Positions 57,369 to 64,000 of a stretch of 64,000 bases of DNA are shown here, in pieces. The first letter of the stretch is position 1. Each line of letters begins with the position of its first letter. The position numbers and the translations under genes are program-made. The stretch covers positions 62,001-126,000 of the forward strand of contig NZ_JACJUD010000008.1 in the NCBI RefSeq assembly GCF_014174475.1, in the 5' to 3' direction. Under the pieces are notes generated by a model, which ran no database searches, was not told the DNA's origin, and saw nothing but the letters and a program-made list of their open reading frames with translations. This stretch comes from Aquipseudomonas ullengensis. Its GTDB lineage: Bacteria > Pseudomonadota > Gammaproteobacteria > Pseudomonadales > Pseudomonadaceae.

Positions 57369-58691
57369 ATGAGTTCCCAGCATAAATCCGGTCCATCCAT
57401 GGCGATCGACCTCACCGAATTTCGCCAGGGTTGGCGCATCCTGATCCTGGCACTGCTGGGAATCGGTACTTCTGTGTCCGTCGTTCCGCTTTATTCCTTC
57501 GGTTCCCTGGTGCTGCCGCTGCAGGAAGGTCTTGGCTGGTCACGTGAAGTGATCCAACCGACCATTGCCTTTCTGCTTGTCGCGACCGTCATCGCCGTGC
57601 AGATCAGCGGCTGGCTGATCCGCCGCTATGGCTTGCGCCCTGTGGCTATCCTCTCGCTGCTCGGGCTGTCGCTGGCTTATTGGTTGGTCACTTTCGTCAC
57701 AGAGGTCTGGCAGCTTTATGCCTGTTACACCCTGCTGGCTTTCGCCGGGATGGGTACGACCATGGTGACCTGGACACAACTGGTAAACCTCTGGTTCGAC
57801 CGCAACCGTGGCTTGGCGCTGGCGATCATTCTTTGTGGTACCGGCAGCGCTGCATTGGTCCTGCCGCCACTGCTTAGTTGGGTCATCGGGCTGGCGGGCT
57901 GGAAGGCCGGCTACTGGGTTCTCGCGCTTATGCCGCTGCTGATCACTATGCCGCTGTCGATTTTCTGGATGCGCAGCGACAGCCCGGTCATCGCCGTAGC
58001 CACTCATGCCGTAGGCGGGCCGTCCAGGCTCGTTGGTTTGTCGCTGGGCGAGGCCGCCCGTTCACCACGCTTCTGGCTGTGCAACGTCGCTCTGCTGATG
58101 TCCGTTACTGCGATGGTCGGCATGGTCACCAATACCATTCCGATGCTGCGCGACAAGGGCCTGTCTGCCAGTGACGCGGCGTTAGCCTTCAGTATCTACG
58201 GCGCCTCGCTGATTTTCGGGCGGGTGGTGGTGGGTTACCTGGTCGATCGCCTGTGGGCGCCCGGCGTGGCTTTTGTGGTGCTGGCGATGCCGGCGGTGGG
58301 CTGCCTGATGTTTTCCGTGGTGGACACCCACTTGCACAGTCTGATGCTGGCCTCGGCACTGGTCGGCTTAGGTGCCGGGGCGGAAATGGACATCGCTGCT
58401 TTTCTTATGGCCCGTTACTTCGGGATGCGTGACTACAGCCGCATCTTCAGCCTGCATATGGGCTTCATTGGCCTGGGGGCCGCCCTGGCACCGCTGTATT
58501 TCGCCTATCTATATGCCCAGACCGGTTCCTATTCCGGATTGCTGACCCACTGTGTCATCACCTTCGCCTTGGGCTCGGTGCTGATTCTCACCCTAGGCCG
58601 CTACCCGAAGTTCGACCAGCCGGAGCCGGCCGAGCAGGCTAGCCAGCGGCCCGATGACGACTTGTCGGGCCTTGCCCGTAACCAGGCGTGA
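57369..58691 (+). CDS. MFS transporter (monocarboxylate/oxalate type)
   Basis: A 440-residue transporter with about 12 membrane helices. It begins TEFRQGWRILILALLGIGTSVSVVPLYSFGSLVLPLQEGLGWSREVIQPTIAFLLV, which fits the oxalate:formate-antiporter-like MFS group. It has RRYGLRPVAILSLLG in the loop. It probably imports the pathway acid. The start at 57369 (MSSQHK) is better than 57354. The thioesterase gene follows 11 bp after the stop. Confidence 0.9.
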   Translation: MSSQHKSGPSMAIDLTEFRQGWRILILALLGIGTSVSVVPLYSFGSLVLPLQEGLGWSREVIQPTIAFLLVATVIAVQISGWLIRRYGLRPVAILSLLGLSLAYWLVTFVTEVWQLYACYTLLAFAGMGTTMVTWTQLVNLWFDRNRGLALAIILCGTGSAALVLPPLLSWVIGLAGWKAGYWVLALMPLLITMPLSIFWMRSDSPVIAVATHAVGGPSRLVGLSLGEAARSPRFWLCNVALLMSVTAMVGMVTNTIPMLRDKGLSASDAALAFSIYGASLIFGRVVVGYLVDRLWAPGVAFVVLAMPAVGCLMFSVVDTHLHSLMLASALVGLGAGAEMDIAAFLMARYFGMRDYSRIFSLHMGFIGLGAALAPLYFAYLYAQTGSYSGLLTHCVITFALGSVLILTLGRYPKFDQPEPAEQASQRPDDDLSGLARNQA

Positions 58692-58702
58692 GGAGTACGG
58701 AA

Positions 58703-59155
58703 ATGAGCGGCAGAAATGTCCAAGAAGTCAGCGCCTATGCGGCCAGTGTTCCACCCCTGCAAGGTATGGATCCCTTCCTGACGCACTTGGCGATCTATGG
58801 CACACCGGAGTTCGACGAGGAGGGCGCAACTCTGCGCCTACGCCTCAAGGATCATCACATGAATGGTGGGGCTTCAGCCCACGGTGGATTGTTGATGACC
58901 CTGATGGACGTCGTGCTGGCCTGCTGCACACTGGGTCATGGCAGCGGCCGCAGCTGCGTCACCGTGGAACTCAAGACCACCTTTATGCGTCCTGGCGGCA
59001 TTAGCGGCAACCTGCTGGTAGCCAGGGGTTTCCTGCGTTCCAGCGGCAAGTCCTTGGCGTTCTGCGATGGCGAGGTGCGTAACGAAGCGGGCGAGTTGCT
59101 CGCCACCGCGTCGGGCACCTTCAAGTACGTGAATCGCAAGACGCCGGCAGCCTAG
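58703..59155 (+). CDS. PaaI-type hotdog acyl-CoA thioesterase
   Basis: A 150-residue hotdog thioesterase. The motif HHMNGGASAHGGLLMTLMDVVLACCT holds the HGG helix start with the acidic Asp, and SVxxxxxFMRPGG-like text (TVELKTTFMRPGG) follows. It removes CoA from small or aromatic acyl-CoA. I start at the ATG at 58703 with GGAG upstream. Its stop (TAG, 59153-59155) overlaps the stop of the convergent GlcE-like gene inside the same CTAG. Confidence 0.9.
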   Translation: MSGRNVQEVSAYAASVPPLQGMDPFLTHLAIYGTPEFDEEGATLRLRLKDHHMNGGASAHGGLLMTLMDVVLACCTLGHGSGRSCVTVELKTTFMRPGGISGNLLVARGFLRSSGKSLAFCDGEVRNEAGELLATASGTFKYVNRKTPAA

Positions 59156-60159
59156 CGGGAGAACAGGCCCTGCGGGTCCAGCTGTTTCCGGAGCGCCCGC
59201 ATGTCCTCTGCTTCCGGCAGCTGAGCTAGGCCTGGCGCGCAGCCGTCCGGGGTGAAGCAGATCGCCTGGCCACCCAGGGCCTGAGCGTGGCGCTGGATCA
59301 CCAGTGTCGGCTCGGCGCTTTTTAGCCAGCGCTGGGTGCCGCCCCAGTCCAGAAGCACCGGCCCCGGCAACTTCCGCTGCGGGACACTTGCGTTCGCATG
59401 AATGCACCAGAGCGGGCGCGGGTCACGGAAGAAGCTCAGGCGCTGTTCGCGCAGATCGTCCCACAGGCTGTCGCTAGTTTCTTCGCCGCCAATCAGGCTT
59501 CTTGCCCTTTTCACTGCTTCCGGAGTGCCTTCCAGGCGTAGATAGAGCGCATCGCCGGTGTGGCAGCTTCCGCTGAGCGGGGAGGAGTAGCGCATCCAGC
59601 TGTGGAACTGGTGCAGGGCCAATGACTGGCTGATTTCCAGGCGCAGAGTCAGGCTCTGGCGAGGCTTTTGTCGTACTCGCAGGCATATCTCGGATATCAC
59701 ACCCAGGCGGCCAAGGCTGCCAGCCACCAGTCGGCTCGGAATATCCTCGCCACCAAAGTGGCGCATCTGCCCCGTGCCATCGATCAAGCTGCCGCCTTGG
59801 AGGTGCTCCGCCACGCCACCGGCCCAGGGCCGGCGAGGGCCGGCCAGGCCCGTGGCAACCATGCCACCGACTGTGGCGTTGTTTGAGAACGCCGGTGGCT
59901 CAAAGGCGAGCATCAACTGATGTTCATCCAGGGTGGCGCTGAGCTCCTGCAACGCTGTGCCTGCTCGTGCGCGAATCCAATGTTGCGTTGGGTCGAGTTC
60001 GAGAATTCCACTGTGGTTGCGACTGTCCAGGGTTTCTCCTGAAGTGCCCAGACCCAGAAAGGTTTTGCTGTCGCCGCCGCTGATTCGCAGCTTGGCACTC
60101 CTTGCCTGGGCGGAACGGATGGTGTCGATCATCTGTGCACTGGCGTCGTGATCCTTCAT
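59152..60159 (-). CDS. Orphan GlcE-like FAD-binding protein
   Basis: A 335-residue paralogue of GlcE: ISGGDSKTFLGL, LDPTQHWIRARAGTALQELSATL, FEPPAFSNNATVGGMVATGLAGPRRPWAGG, PSRLVAGSLGRLGVISEICLRVRQKPR, RPLWCIHANASVP. It ends ...LDPQGLFSR, missing the NPGRMY-type tail seen in the glc operon copy. There is no glcD or glcF beside it. I start at the ATG at 60159 with AGGACAG upstream; the frame to 60225 covers the operator. It could dimerise with GlcD/GlcF or have its own substrate. Confidence 0.85.
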   Translation of the reverse strand: MKDHDASAQMIDTIRSAQARSAKLRISGGDSKTFLGLGTSGETLDSRNHSGILELDPTQHWIRARAGTALQELSATLDEHQLMLAFEPPAFSNNATVGGMVATGLAGPRRPWAGGVAEHLQGGSLIDGTGQMRHFGGEDIPSRLVAGSLGRLGVISEICLRVRQKPRQSLTLRLEISQSLALHQFHSWMRYSSPLSGSCHTGDALYLRLEGTPEAVKRARSLIGGEETSDSLWDDLREQRLSFFRDPRPLWCIHANASVPQRKLPGPVLLDWGGTQRWLKSAEPTLVIQRHAQALGGQAICFTPDGCAPGLAQLPEAEDMRALRKQLDPQGLFSR

Positions 60160-60180
60160 CGCTGTCCTGGCTGATTTCAA

Positions 60181-60201
60181 TAATTGACTATGTGTCAGTT
60201 T
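60181..60201. promoter_or_regulatory. Predicted operator, copy 8
   Basis: GTGTCAGTT half matches copy 2 exactly over nine bases; 14 of 21 to the reference. It lies 22 bp before the GlcE-like start and 63 bp before the divergent TesB start. A further TTAGTTT follows at 60207. Confidence 0.55.
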
Positions 60202-60263
60202 ATTGGTTAGTTTCACAGCCATCAACCAGGGCTTGAAAAGCCAGTTTTCGGAGTACGGATTTC

Positions 60264-61124
60264 ATGACTGCAGCAGTGCTAGCTCCACAGAACTGGAGCC
60301 AGAAACACCTGGCGGAGCTGTTTGTGCTGGAGCAGGAAGCTTGCGGTTCATTCCTGGCCAGTACCCACGACACCAACCTCAATGGTCGGGTGTTCGGCGG
60401 CCAGCTGCTGGGGCAGGTATTGGCCATCGCGCAGCGCTGCAGCCCGGAGCTGATGCCTGCGACACTGCATTGCCTGTTCCTCCAGGGAGCGCGCACCGAC
60501 CAGCCATTGCACTACCGGGTGACGCCCTTGCAGAAGGGCAAACGTTTCACCAGCTTGCATGTCAGCGGCCAGCAGGGAGCACGTCGGGTAGTGGATGCGC
60601 AAGTCACCCTGCAGGCGCCGATCAGTGGCTTTTGTCACATGGAAACGGTGGCCGAACTGCCCGGGCCAGAAGAGCTGCAGGCGCTGGATGTCATCGAAGA
60701 CGGTCGTTGGGCACGCTTTGTCAGGCCGTTCGTGGAGCTGCGCATCGTCGAGCCGCAGCGCTATCTGCGGCAATGCGCCGGAGAGCCGGCCATCGCCTAC
60801 TGGTTGAAGCTGCGCGAGCGGCTGCCGGCATCGCCTGCAGTGCACGCCCAGGCCTTGGCCTATCTCAGCGACTACTGGATCAATTCGGCGGCAATCAGCT
60901 ACCACGTGCCTATCCAGCACGCGCGGGACCGACTGTTCGTCTCCAGCCTCAACCATTCCTTATGGTTCCACCAGCCAGTGGTGGCCGATGACTGGCTGTT
61001 ATTCGTCTGCGAGAGCCCAAGCATGCAGCGGGGGCGCGGCCTTACCCAGGCACGGGTATATGACCGGGCGCGCAACCTGGTGGCATCCATTGCCCAGGAT
61101 TGTCTTGTTGGGGAGCGGGAGTAG
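60264..61124 (+). CDS. Acyl-CoA thioesterase II (TesB family)
   Basis: A 286-residue double-hotdog thioesterase, the size of E. coli TesB. LNGRVFGGQLLGQVLAIAQRC and CLFLQGARTDQPLHYRV are in hotdog 1. YLSDYWINSAAISYH, VSSLNHSLWFHQP and the ending VASIAQDCLVG carry the places of the Asp, Thr/Ser and Gln catalytic set. It hydrolyses medium/long or branched acyl-CoA and may free CoA when the pathway stalls. It is divergent from the GlcE-like gene. Confidence 0.92.
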   Translation: MTAAVLAPQNWSQKHLAELFVLEQEACGSFLASTHDTNLNGRVFGGQLLGQVLAIAQRCSPELMPATLHCLFLQGARTDQPLHYRVTPLQKGKRFTSLHVSGQQGARRVVDAQVTLQAPISGFCHMETVAELPGPEELQALDVIEDGRWARFVRPFVELRIVEPQRYLRQCAGEPAIAYWLKLRERLPASPAVHAQALAYLSDYWINSAAISYHVPIQHARDRLFVSSLNHSLWFHQPVVADDWLLFVCESPSMQRGRGLTQARVYDRARNLVASIAQDCLVGERE

Positions 61125-61208
61125 GGAGGGCCTACCTGAATGGGCTGCCCTTTTCCCTCCGCGAGATGATTGGGGTGAGGGCATGAGGGGAGTGCAGGGC
61201 CTGGACAG

Positions 61209-62084
61209 CTACAGCCCTGTGTCTGTCTGCTGTTCCTGTGGCAACGGATGGTGTTCCCGCAGGAAGTCGATAATGGCGGCGTTAAAGCGGTCGTTCTTGT
61301 CGCCAGCGACCATGTGTCCAGCGCCCTCGATATCGACGAAAGCCAACGGCAGCATATGGCGCAGTTCCTCCACGCCTTCTGGGCTGACCACGTCGCTTTG
61401 ACGGCCGCGTACCAGCAGGGTGGGTATTTGGATCGTCGCAGCTGCCGCCGCCATCGTCTGGCTAATATGCGCGACCTTTTCCAGATGGTTGCCGGCGATA
61501 AAGCGCGGGTCCCAGTGCCAGTACCAGCGGCCGTTGTCGCGTTGGCGTAGATTCTTGGCGAGGCCGCTGAGATCACTGGGTGGAGGGCGGTTGGGGTTGT
61601 AGGCGCCAACCACTTCGGCGGCCTGCTCCAACGAAGCGAAGCCGTCCGGGTGCTGGGTCATGAATCCAAGGATATGTTCAATACCCTGGGGCTCAAGGCG
61701 CGGCGTGACGTCCACCAGTACCAGTGCCTTGGCGATGTCTGGATAGCGCCCGCAGGCCACCAGCGAATGGGTGCCGCCCATGGAAGCGCCGACCAAAGCT
61801 GGAGGGCTACCACCCAGAGCTTTGATCACCGCCAGCAGGTCAGCGACTTGGGCCTCCAGGCTGTAATCGCCGTCCTCGACCCAGTCGGATTCGCCATGGC
61901 CGCGGGCGTCCACTGACACCGCGCGGTAACCTTTTTCGGCCAAGATCTGGTGGGCGCGCGCCCAAGAGTGGCGGGTTTGCCCGCCACCGTGGAGGAGCAC
62001 TACCGTAGGGGCGCTCCCGGCGCCGGAGAGATCCACCGCGAGGCGGTTCCCACTGGCGCCTTTGAACCAGATCCGCACTTTCAT
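61209..62084 (-). CDS. Alpha/beta hydrolase
   Basis: A 291-residue alpha/beta hydrolase. The oxyanion motif is VVLLHGGGQTRHSW near residue 29. The nucleophile is the Ser in VGASMGGTHSL near 98, the acid is likely in LVRGRQSDVVSPEG, and the His is in IEGAGHMVAGD. The sequence fits ester or C-C bond hydrolases. I start at the ATG at 62084, as the longer frame from 62213 runs into the ligase gene. It follows the CoA ligase by 13 bp on the same strand. Confidence 0.9.
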   Translation of the reverse strand: MKVRIWFKGASGNRLAVDLSGAGSAPTVVLLHGGGQTRHSWARAHQILAEKGYRAVSVDARGHGESDWVEDGDYSLEAQVADLLAVIKALGGSPPALVGASMGGTHSLVACGRYPDIAKALVLVDVTPRLEPQGIEHILGFMTQHPDGFASLEQAAEVVGAYNPNRPPPSDLSGLAKNLRQRDNGRWYWHWDPRFIAGNHLEKVAHISQTMAAAAATIQIPTLLVRGRQSDVVSPEGVEELRHMLPLAFVDIEGAGHMVAGDKNDRFNAAIIDFLREHHPLPQEQQTDTGL

Positions 62085-62097
62085 CGCGTCCGTTTCC

Positions 62098-63723
62098 TCA
62101 GCGCTTTGCAAGCTTGAAGCCGGCTTTTTCACGGTCCCAGGTGCTGGTGGTGACGCCTTCATCACGCAGCTGGAACTTGTAGATGCGGCCCAGCGGGCTC
62201 TTCGGCAGAGCACTACGGAACTCGATATAGCGCGGGACTGCGTAGTAGGGCATTTGCTCGGCCGCCCAGCTGCACAAGTCTAATTCGCTCAGCACGGTGT
62301 CCGGTTTGAGAGTGATGGTCACCTTCAATTCGTCCTCGCCCAGATCGGAGAGCACTGCATGGGCGGCCACTTCGTCCACGGCTGGGTGCTGCAGGAAGGC
62401 GCTTTCCACCTCGAAGCTGGAAATGTTCTCGCCCCGGCGACGCAGGTAGTCCTTCTTGCGATCGAGGAAATAGAAATAGTCATCCTCGTCGAACATGCCG
62501 ATGTCGCCGGTGTGGAACCACATGTTGCGCATGACCTTGAGGGTATCTTCCGGACGCTTCCAGTAGCCCTCGAACATGATGTGTGGCTTGCGCGGCCGAA
62601 CGATGATCTCGCCGGGAGTGTTGGGCGGCAATTCGTTGTCGTGGTCATCGACGATGCGTACGTCGAAGTATTCCGTGTTGCGTTTGCCGGAGCTGTTCGG
62701 ACGCATCGGAGTACCGAATGGCAGGATGGTAGGCAGCGAGCATTCGCTCAGGCCGAAGCCGCCAACGACGGTGTGGGTGACGCCGAAGCGTTCTTTCCAC
62801 TGCTGCTGCACTGGCACTGGGAACGGCGCGCCCCAGACTGCTTTGATCTGGCCGAAGCAGCGCTTCATCGAGTCGTTATCTGGCGCGCCGGCCAGCATCG
62901 GCATCATCGCCGCCAACAGGCCTACGTCATTGGCGCCGGTGCGCTCTATTTCCGGCCAGAAGTTGGAAACCGAGAAGCGCGGGTAGATGGCGACCTGAGC
63001 GCCGACCATCATGTTGCACAGGATACTGGTAGCCACGGCATTGAAATGGAACAGCGGTAGCGGAGTCCAGGTGATGGTCGTTTCATCTCGATTTGTGATC
63101 ATCAGCATCTGCCGCGCCAGGCTGCACGTATAGTTGTGACTGATCATGCAGCCCTTGGACGGGCCAGTAGTGCCGCCAGTATAAATGAGCATGGCCAGGT
63201 CACCTGGCTCTACGTCAACGTCTGGCTCACTGGTGTCATCGCTGAGAATGCTGGTCCAGGGCAGCAGTTGTTTGTTAAACACAAGGTCGGGCGTGTTGCC
63301 GCGATAGACCAGGGTTTCCAGCTTCGGCAGCTTGTCGGCGATGCTGGCCACGCGCTCGGCATAATCGTGTTCGGCGATCACTACGGCAGCATCGGCGTCC
63401 GATACCTGGTGGCGTAGGAAGTCCCCCTTGAGCGCAGTGTTTACGGGCACGCTTATCGCGCCAAGCTTGTTGATGGCGAACCAGATGGCTACGGCATCTG
63501 CCGAGTTGTCGAGGATGGTTACTACCGTCTGCCCTTTACAAATACCCAAGGCGCTCAGTCCGTTGGCAAGACGACAGGCTGTCCGGTTCAGTTCGGCGAA
63601 GCTGTAGGTCTCGCCAAGAAACTCGAGGAACTGTCGGTCGCCATACTTCTCTGCGGAGCGTTGCAGCACGGCGTTGATGGTATCGACCTGATCAGTGCTC
63701 CAGCCGGGTTCGCGTGTTGACAT
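62098..63723 (-). CDS. Acyl-CoA synthetase (AMP-forming), paralogue of 55543-57192
   Basis: A 541-residue AMP-forming CoA ligase. It has LAMLIYTGGTTGPSKGC, TGDIGMFDEDDYFYFLDRKKDYLRRRGENIS, and the Lys in SPLGRIYKFQLRDEG. It begins GWSTDQVDTINAVLQRSAEKYGDRQFLEFLGETYSFAEL. The first ligase has the same layout, so the cluster carries two versions. It is the first gene of a two-gene operon with the alpha/beta hydrolase. An operator copy lies 126 bp upstream. Confidence 0.92.
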   Translation of the reverse strand: MSTREPGWSTDQVDTINAVLQRSAEKYGDRQFLEFLGETYSFAELNRTACRLANGLSALGICKGQTVVTILDNSADAVAIWFAINKLGAISVPVNTALKGDFLRHQVSDADAAVVIAEHDYAERVASIADKLPKLETLVYRGNTPDLVFNKQLLPWTSILSDDTSEPDVDVEPGDLAMLIYTGGTTGPSKGCMISHNYTCSLARQMLMITNRDETTITWTPLPLFHFNAVATSILCNMMVGAQVAIYPRFSVSNFWPEIERTGANDVGLLAAMMPMLAGAPDNDSMKRCFGQIKAVWGAPFPVPVQQQWKERFGVTHTVVGGFGLSECSLPTILPFGTPMRPNSSGKRNTEYFDVRIVDDHDNELPPNTPGEIIVRPRKPHIMFEGYWKRPEDTLKVMRNMWFHTGDIGMFDEDDYFYFLDRKKDYLRRRGENISSFEVESAFLQHPAVDEVAAHAVLSDLGEDELKVTITLKPDTVLSELDLCSWAAEQMPYYAVPRYIEFRSALPKSPLGRIYKFQLRDEGVTTSTWDREKAGFKLAKR

Positions 63724-63848
63724 ATATCTGGACCTCGATGTTGTTTTTGTAGGCGCCTCTCGTCGAGCCTGAATTGAGAGGCAGTTCCGTTACCATGGCC
63801 AGCAGTCAGGTTGCTTCAGCGTCGGCCGCTTTGGCCATTGGTGGGCTA

Positions 63849-63869
63849 AAACTGACTGTTTGACATTTT
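63849..63869. promoter_or_regulatory. Predicted operator, copy 9
   Basis: AACTGACTGTTTGACA is exactly as in the reverse of the reference over 16 bases; 18 of 21 in total. It is 126 bp before the ligase start and 98 bp before the gene starting at 63967. Confidence 0.7.
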
Positions 63870-63966
63870 TTAGAGTCTGCCGCAGTCTGGATGGGGGGTC
63901 AATACTCTCTCGAAGAGTCCACCCTGAACTCGCCTGAAACCCGATAACAAGCAAAGAGGAAGCTCC

Positions 63967-64000
63967 ATGGTGTCGGCTCTGGAACGAACAGCGATCATTT
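63967..64000 (+). CDS. Start of an unidentified gene cut by the window end
   Basis: ATG at 63967 after AAGAGGAAGCTCC, reading MVSALERTAII before the window ends. This is too short to identify. It is divergent from the CoA ligase and shares the region with operator copy 9, so it is probably part of the same regulon. Confidence 0.5.
   Translation, partial: MVSALERTAII

Noticed and set aside
1..64000. CRISPR array or insertion sequence
   Set aside because: No regularly spaced repeats and no transposase-like protein in any frame; the only tandem repeat is the 8-bp unit in panC.

Overview
The window (about 64 kb, mostly 62-68% G+C) looks like the chromosome of a Pseudomonas-type gammaproteobacterium. 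The reasons are the Pseudomonas-like BamC tail, FolE/FolX, AcnB and EtfBA proteins, a glcDEFGB operon, Shine-Dalgarno-led ATG/GTG starts, and a bamC - purC - tRNA-Ser order that I recall from P. aeruginosa. I cannot name the species.

Layout. 1-1630: end of bamC, a long-class purC and tRNA-Ser(CGA), each followed by a clear intrinsic terminator. 1700-6000: a compositionally different insertion next to the tRNA. It holds an integrase, an excisionase-like protein and a double-HTH repressor read as one minus-strand operon, then a small ORF and a panC pseudogene broken by two frameshifts. 6044-10745: acnB, divergent from etfBA. 10871-32748: aldo-keto reductase, TIM-barrel amidohydrolase, Cache protein, two TetR regulators, rubredoxin and its reductase, and many acyl-CoA enzymes (short-chain dehydrogenases, MaoC hydratases, enoyl-CoA hydratase, SCP-x-type thiolase, two acyl-CoA dehydrogenases, a class III CoA-transferase, an OB-fold protein and an exporter), with folE-folX embedded. 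32864-41047: a second block with a ferritin-like PF10118 protein, two more amidohydrolases, an acetyl-CoA acetyltransferase, a chemoreceptor and an MFS transporter. 41114-47636: glcDEFGB for glycolate/glyoxylate use. 47762-49847: a fourth amidohydrolase and a divergent SDR. 50080-57192: a MarR-led operon with kinase, acyl-CoA dehydrogenase, three SDRs and a CoA ligase that resembles the levulinate (lva)/ACAD10-11 way of handling 4-hydroxyacyl-CoA. 57369-64000: MFS transporter, two thioesterases, an orphan GlcE-like protein, an alpha/beta hydrolase, a second CoA ligase and the first codons of another gene.

How it fits together. I read 11-64 kb as one catabolic super-cluster for a branched or cyclic carboxylic acid: uptake and sensing, CoA activation, split peroxisome-like beta-oxidation (MFE-2-like SDRs, hydratase-2, SCP-x thiolase), thioesterases, electron transfer through ETF, and glyoxylate/glycolate handling. 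The substrate cannot be read from sequence.

The most interesting signal is non-coding. A 21-bp imperfect palindrome of the form TAACTG-N9-CAGTTA recurs, with varying strength, in nine intergenic regions in front of most of these acyl-CoA and amidohydrolase operons. It is not in front of folEX, glc, etf, acnB or the MarR-led operon. I propose it is the operator of a single TetR-family regulator, most likely the one at 19465-20214, and that it defines a regulon inside the window. Other points of note are a repressor whose S24 domain seems to lack its catalytic Ser/Lys pair, MaoC-fold proteins without the catalytic Asp/His, a DUF35-type protein without zinc cysteines, and a composition break inside acnB.
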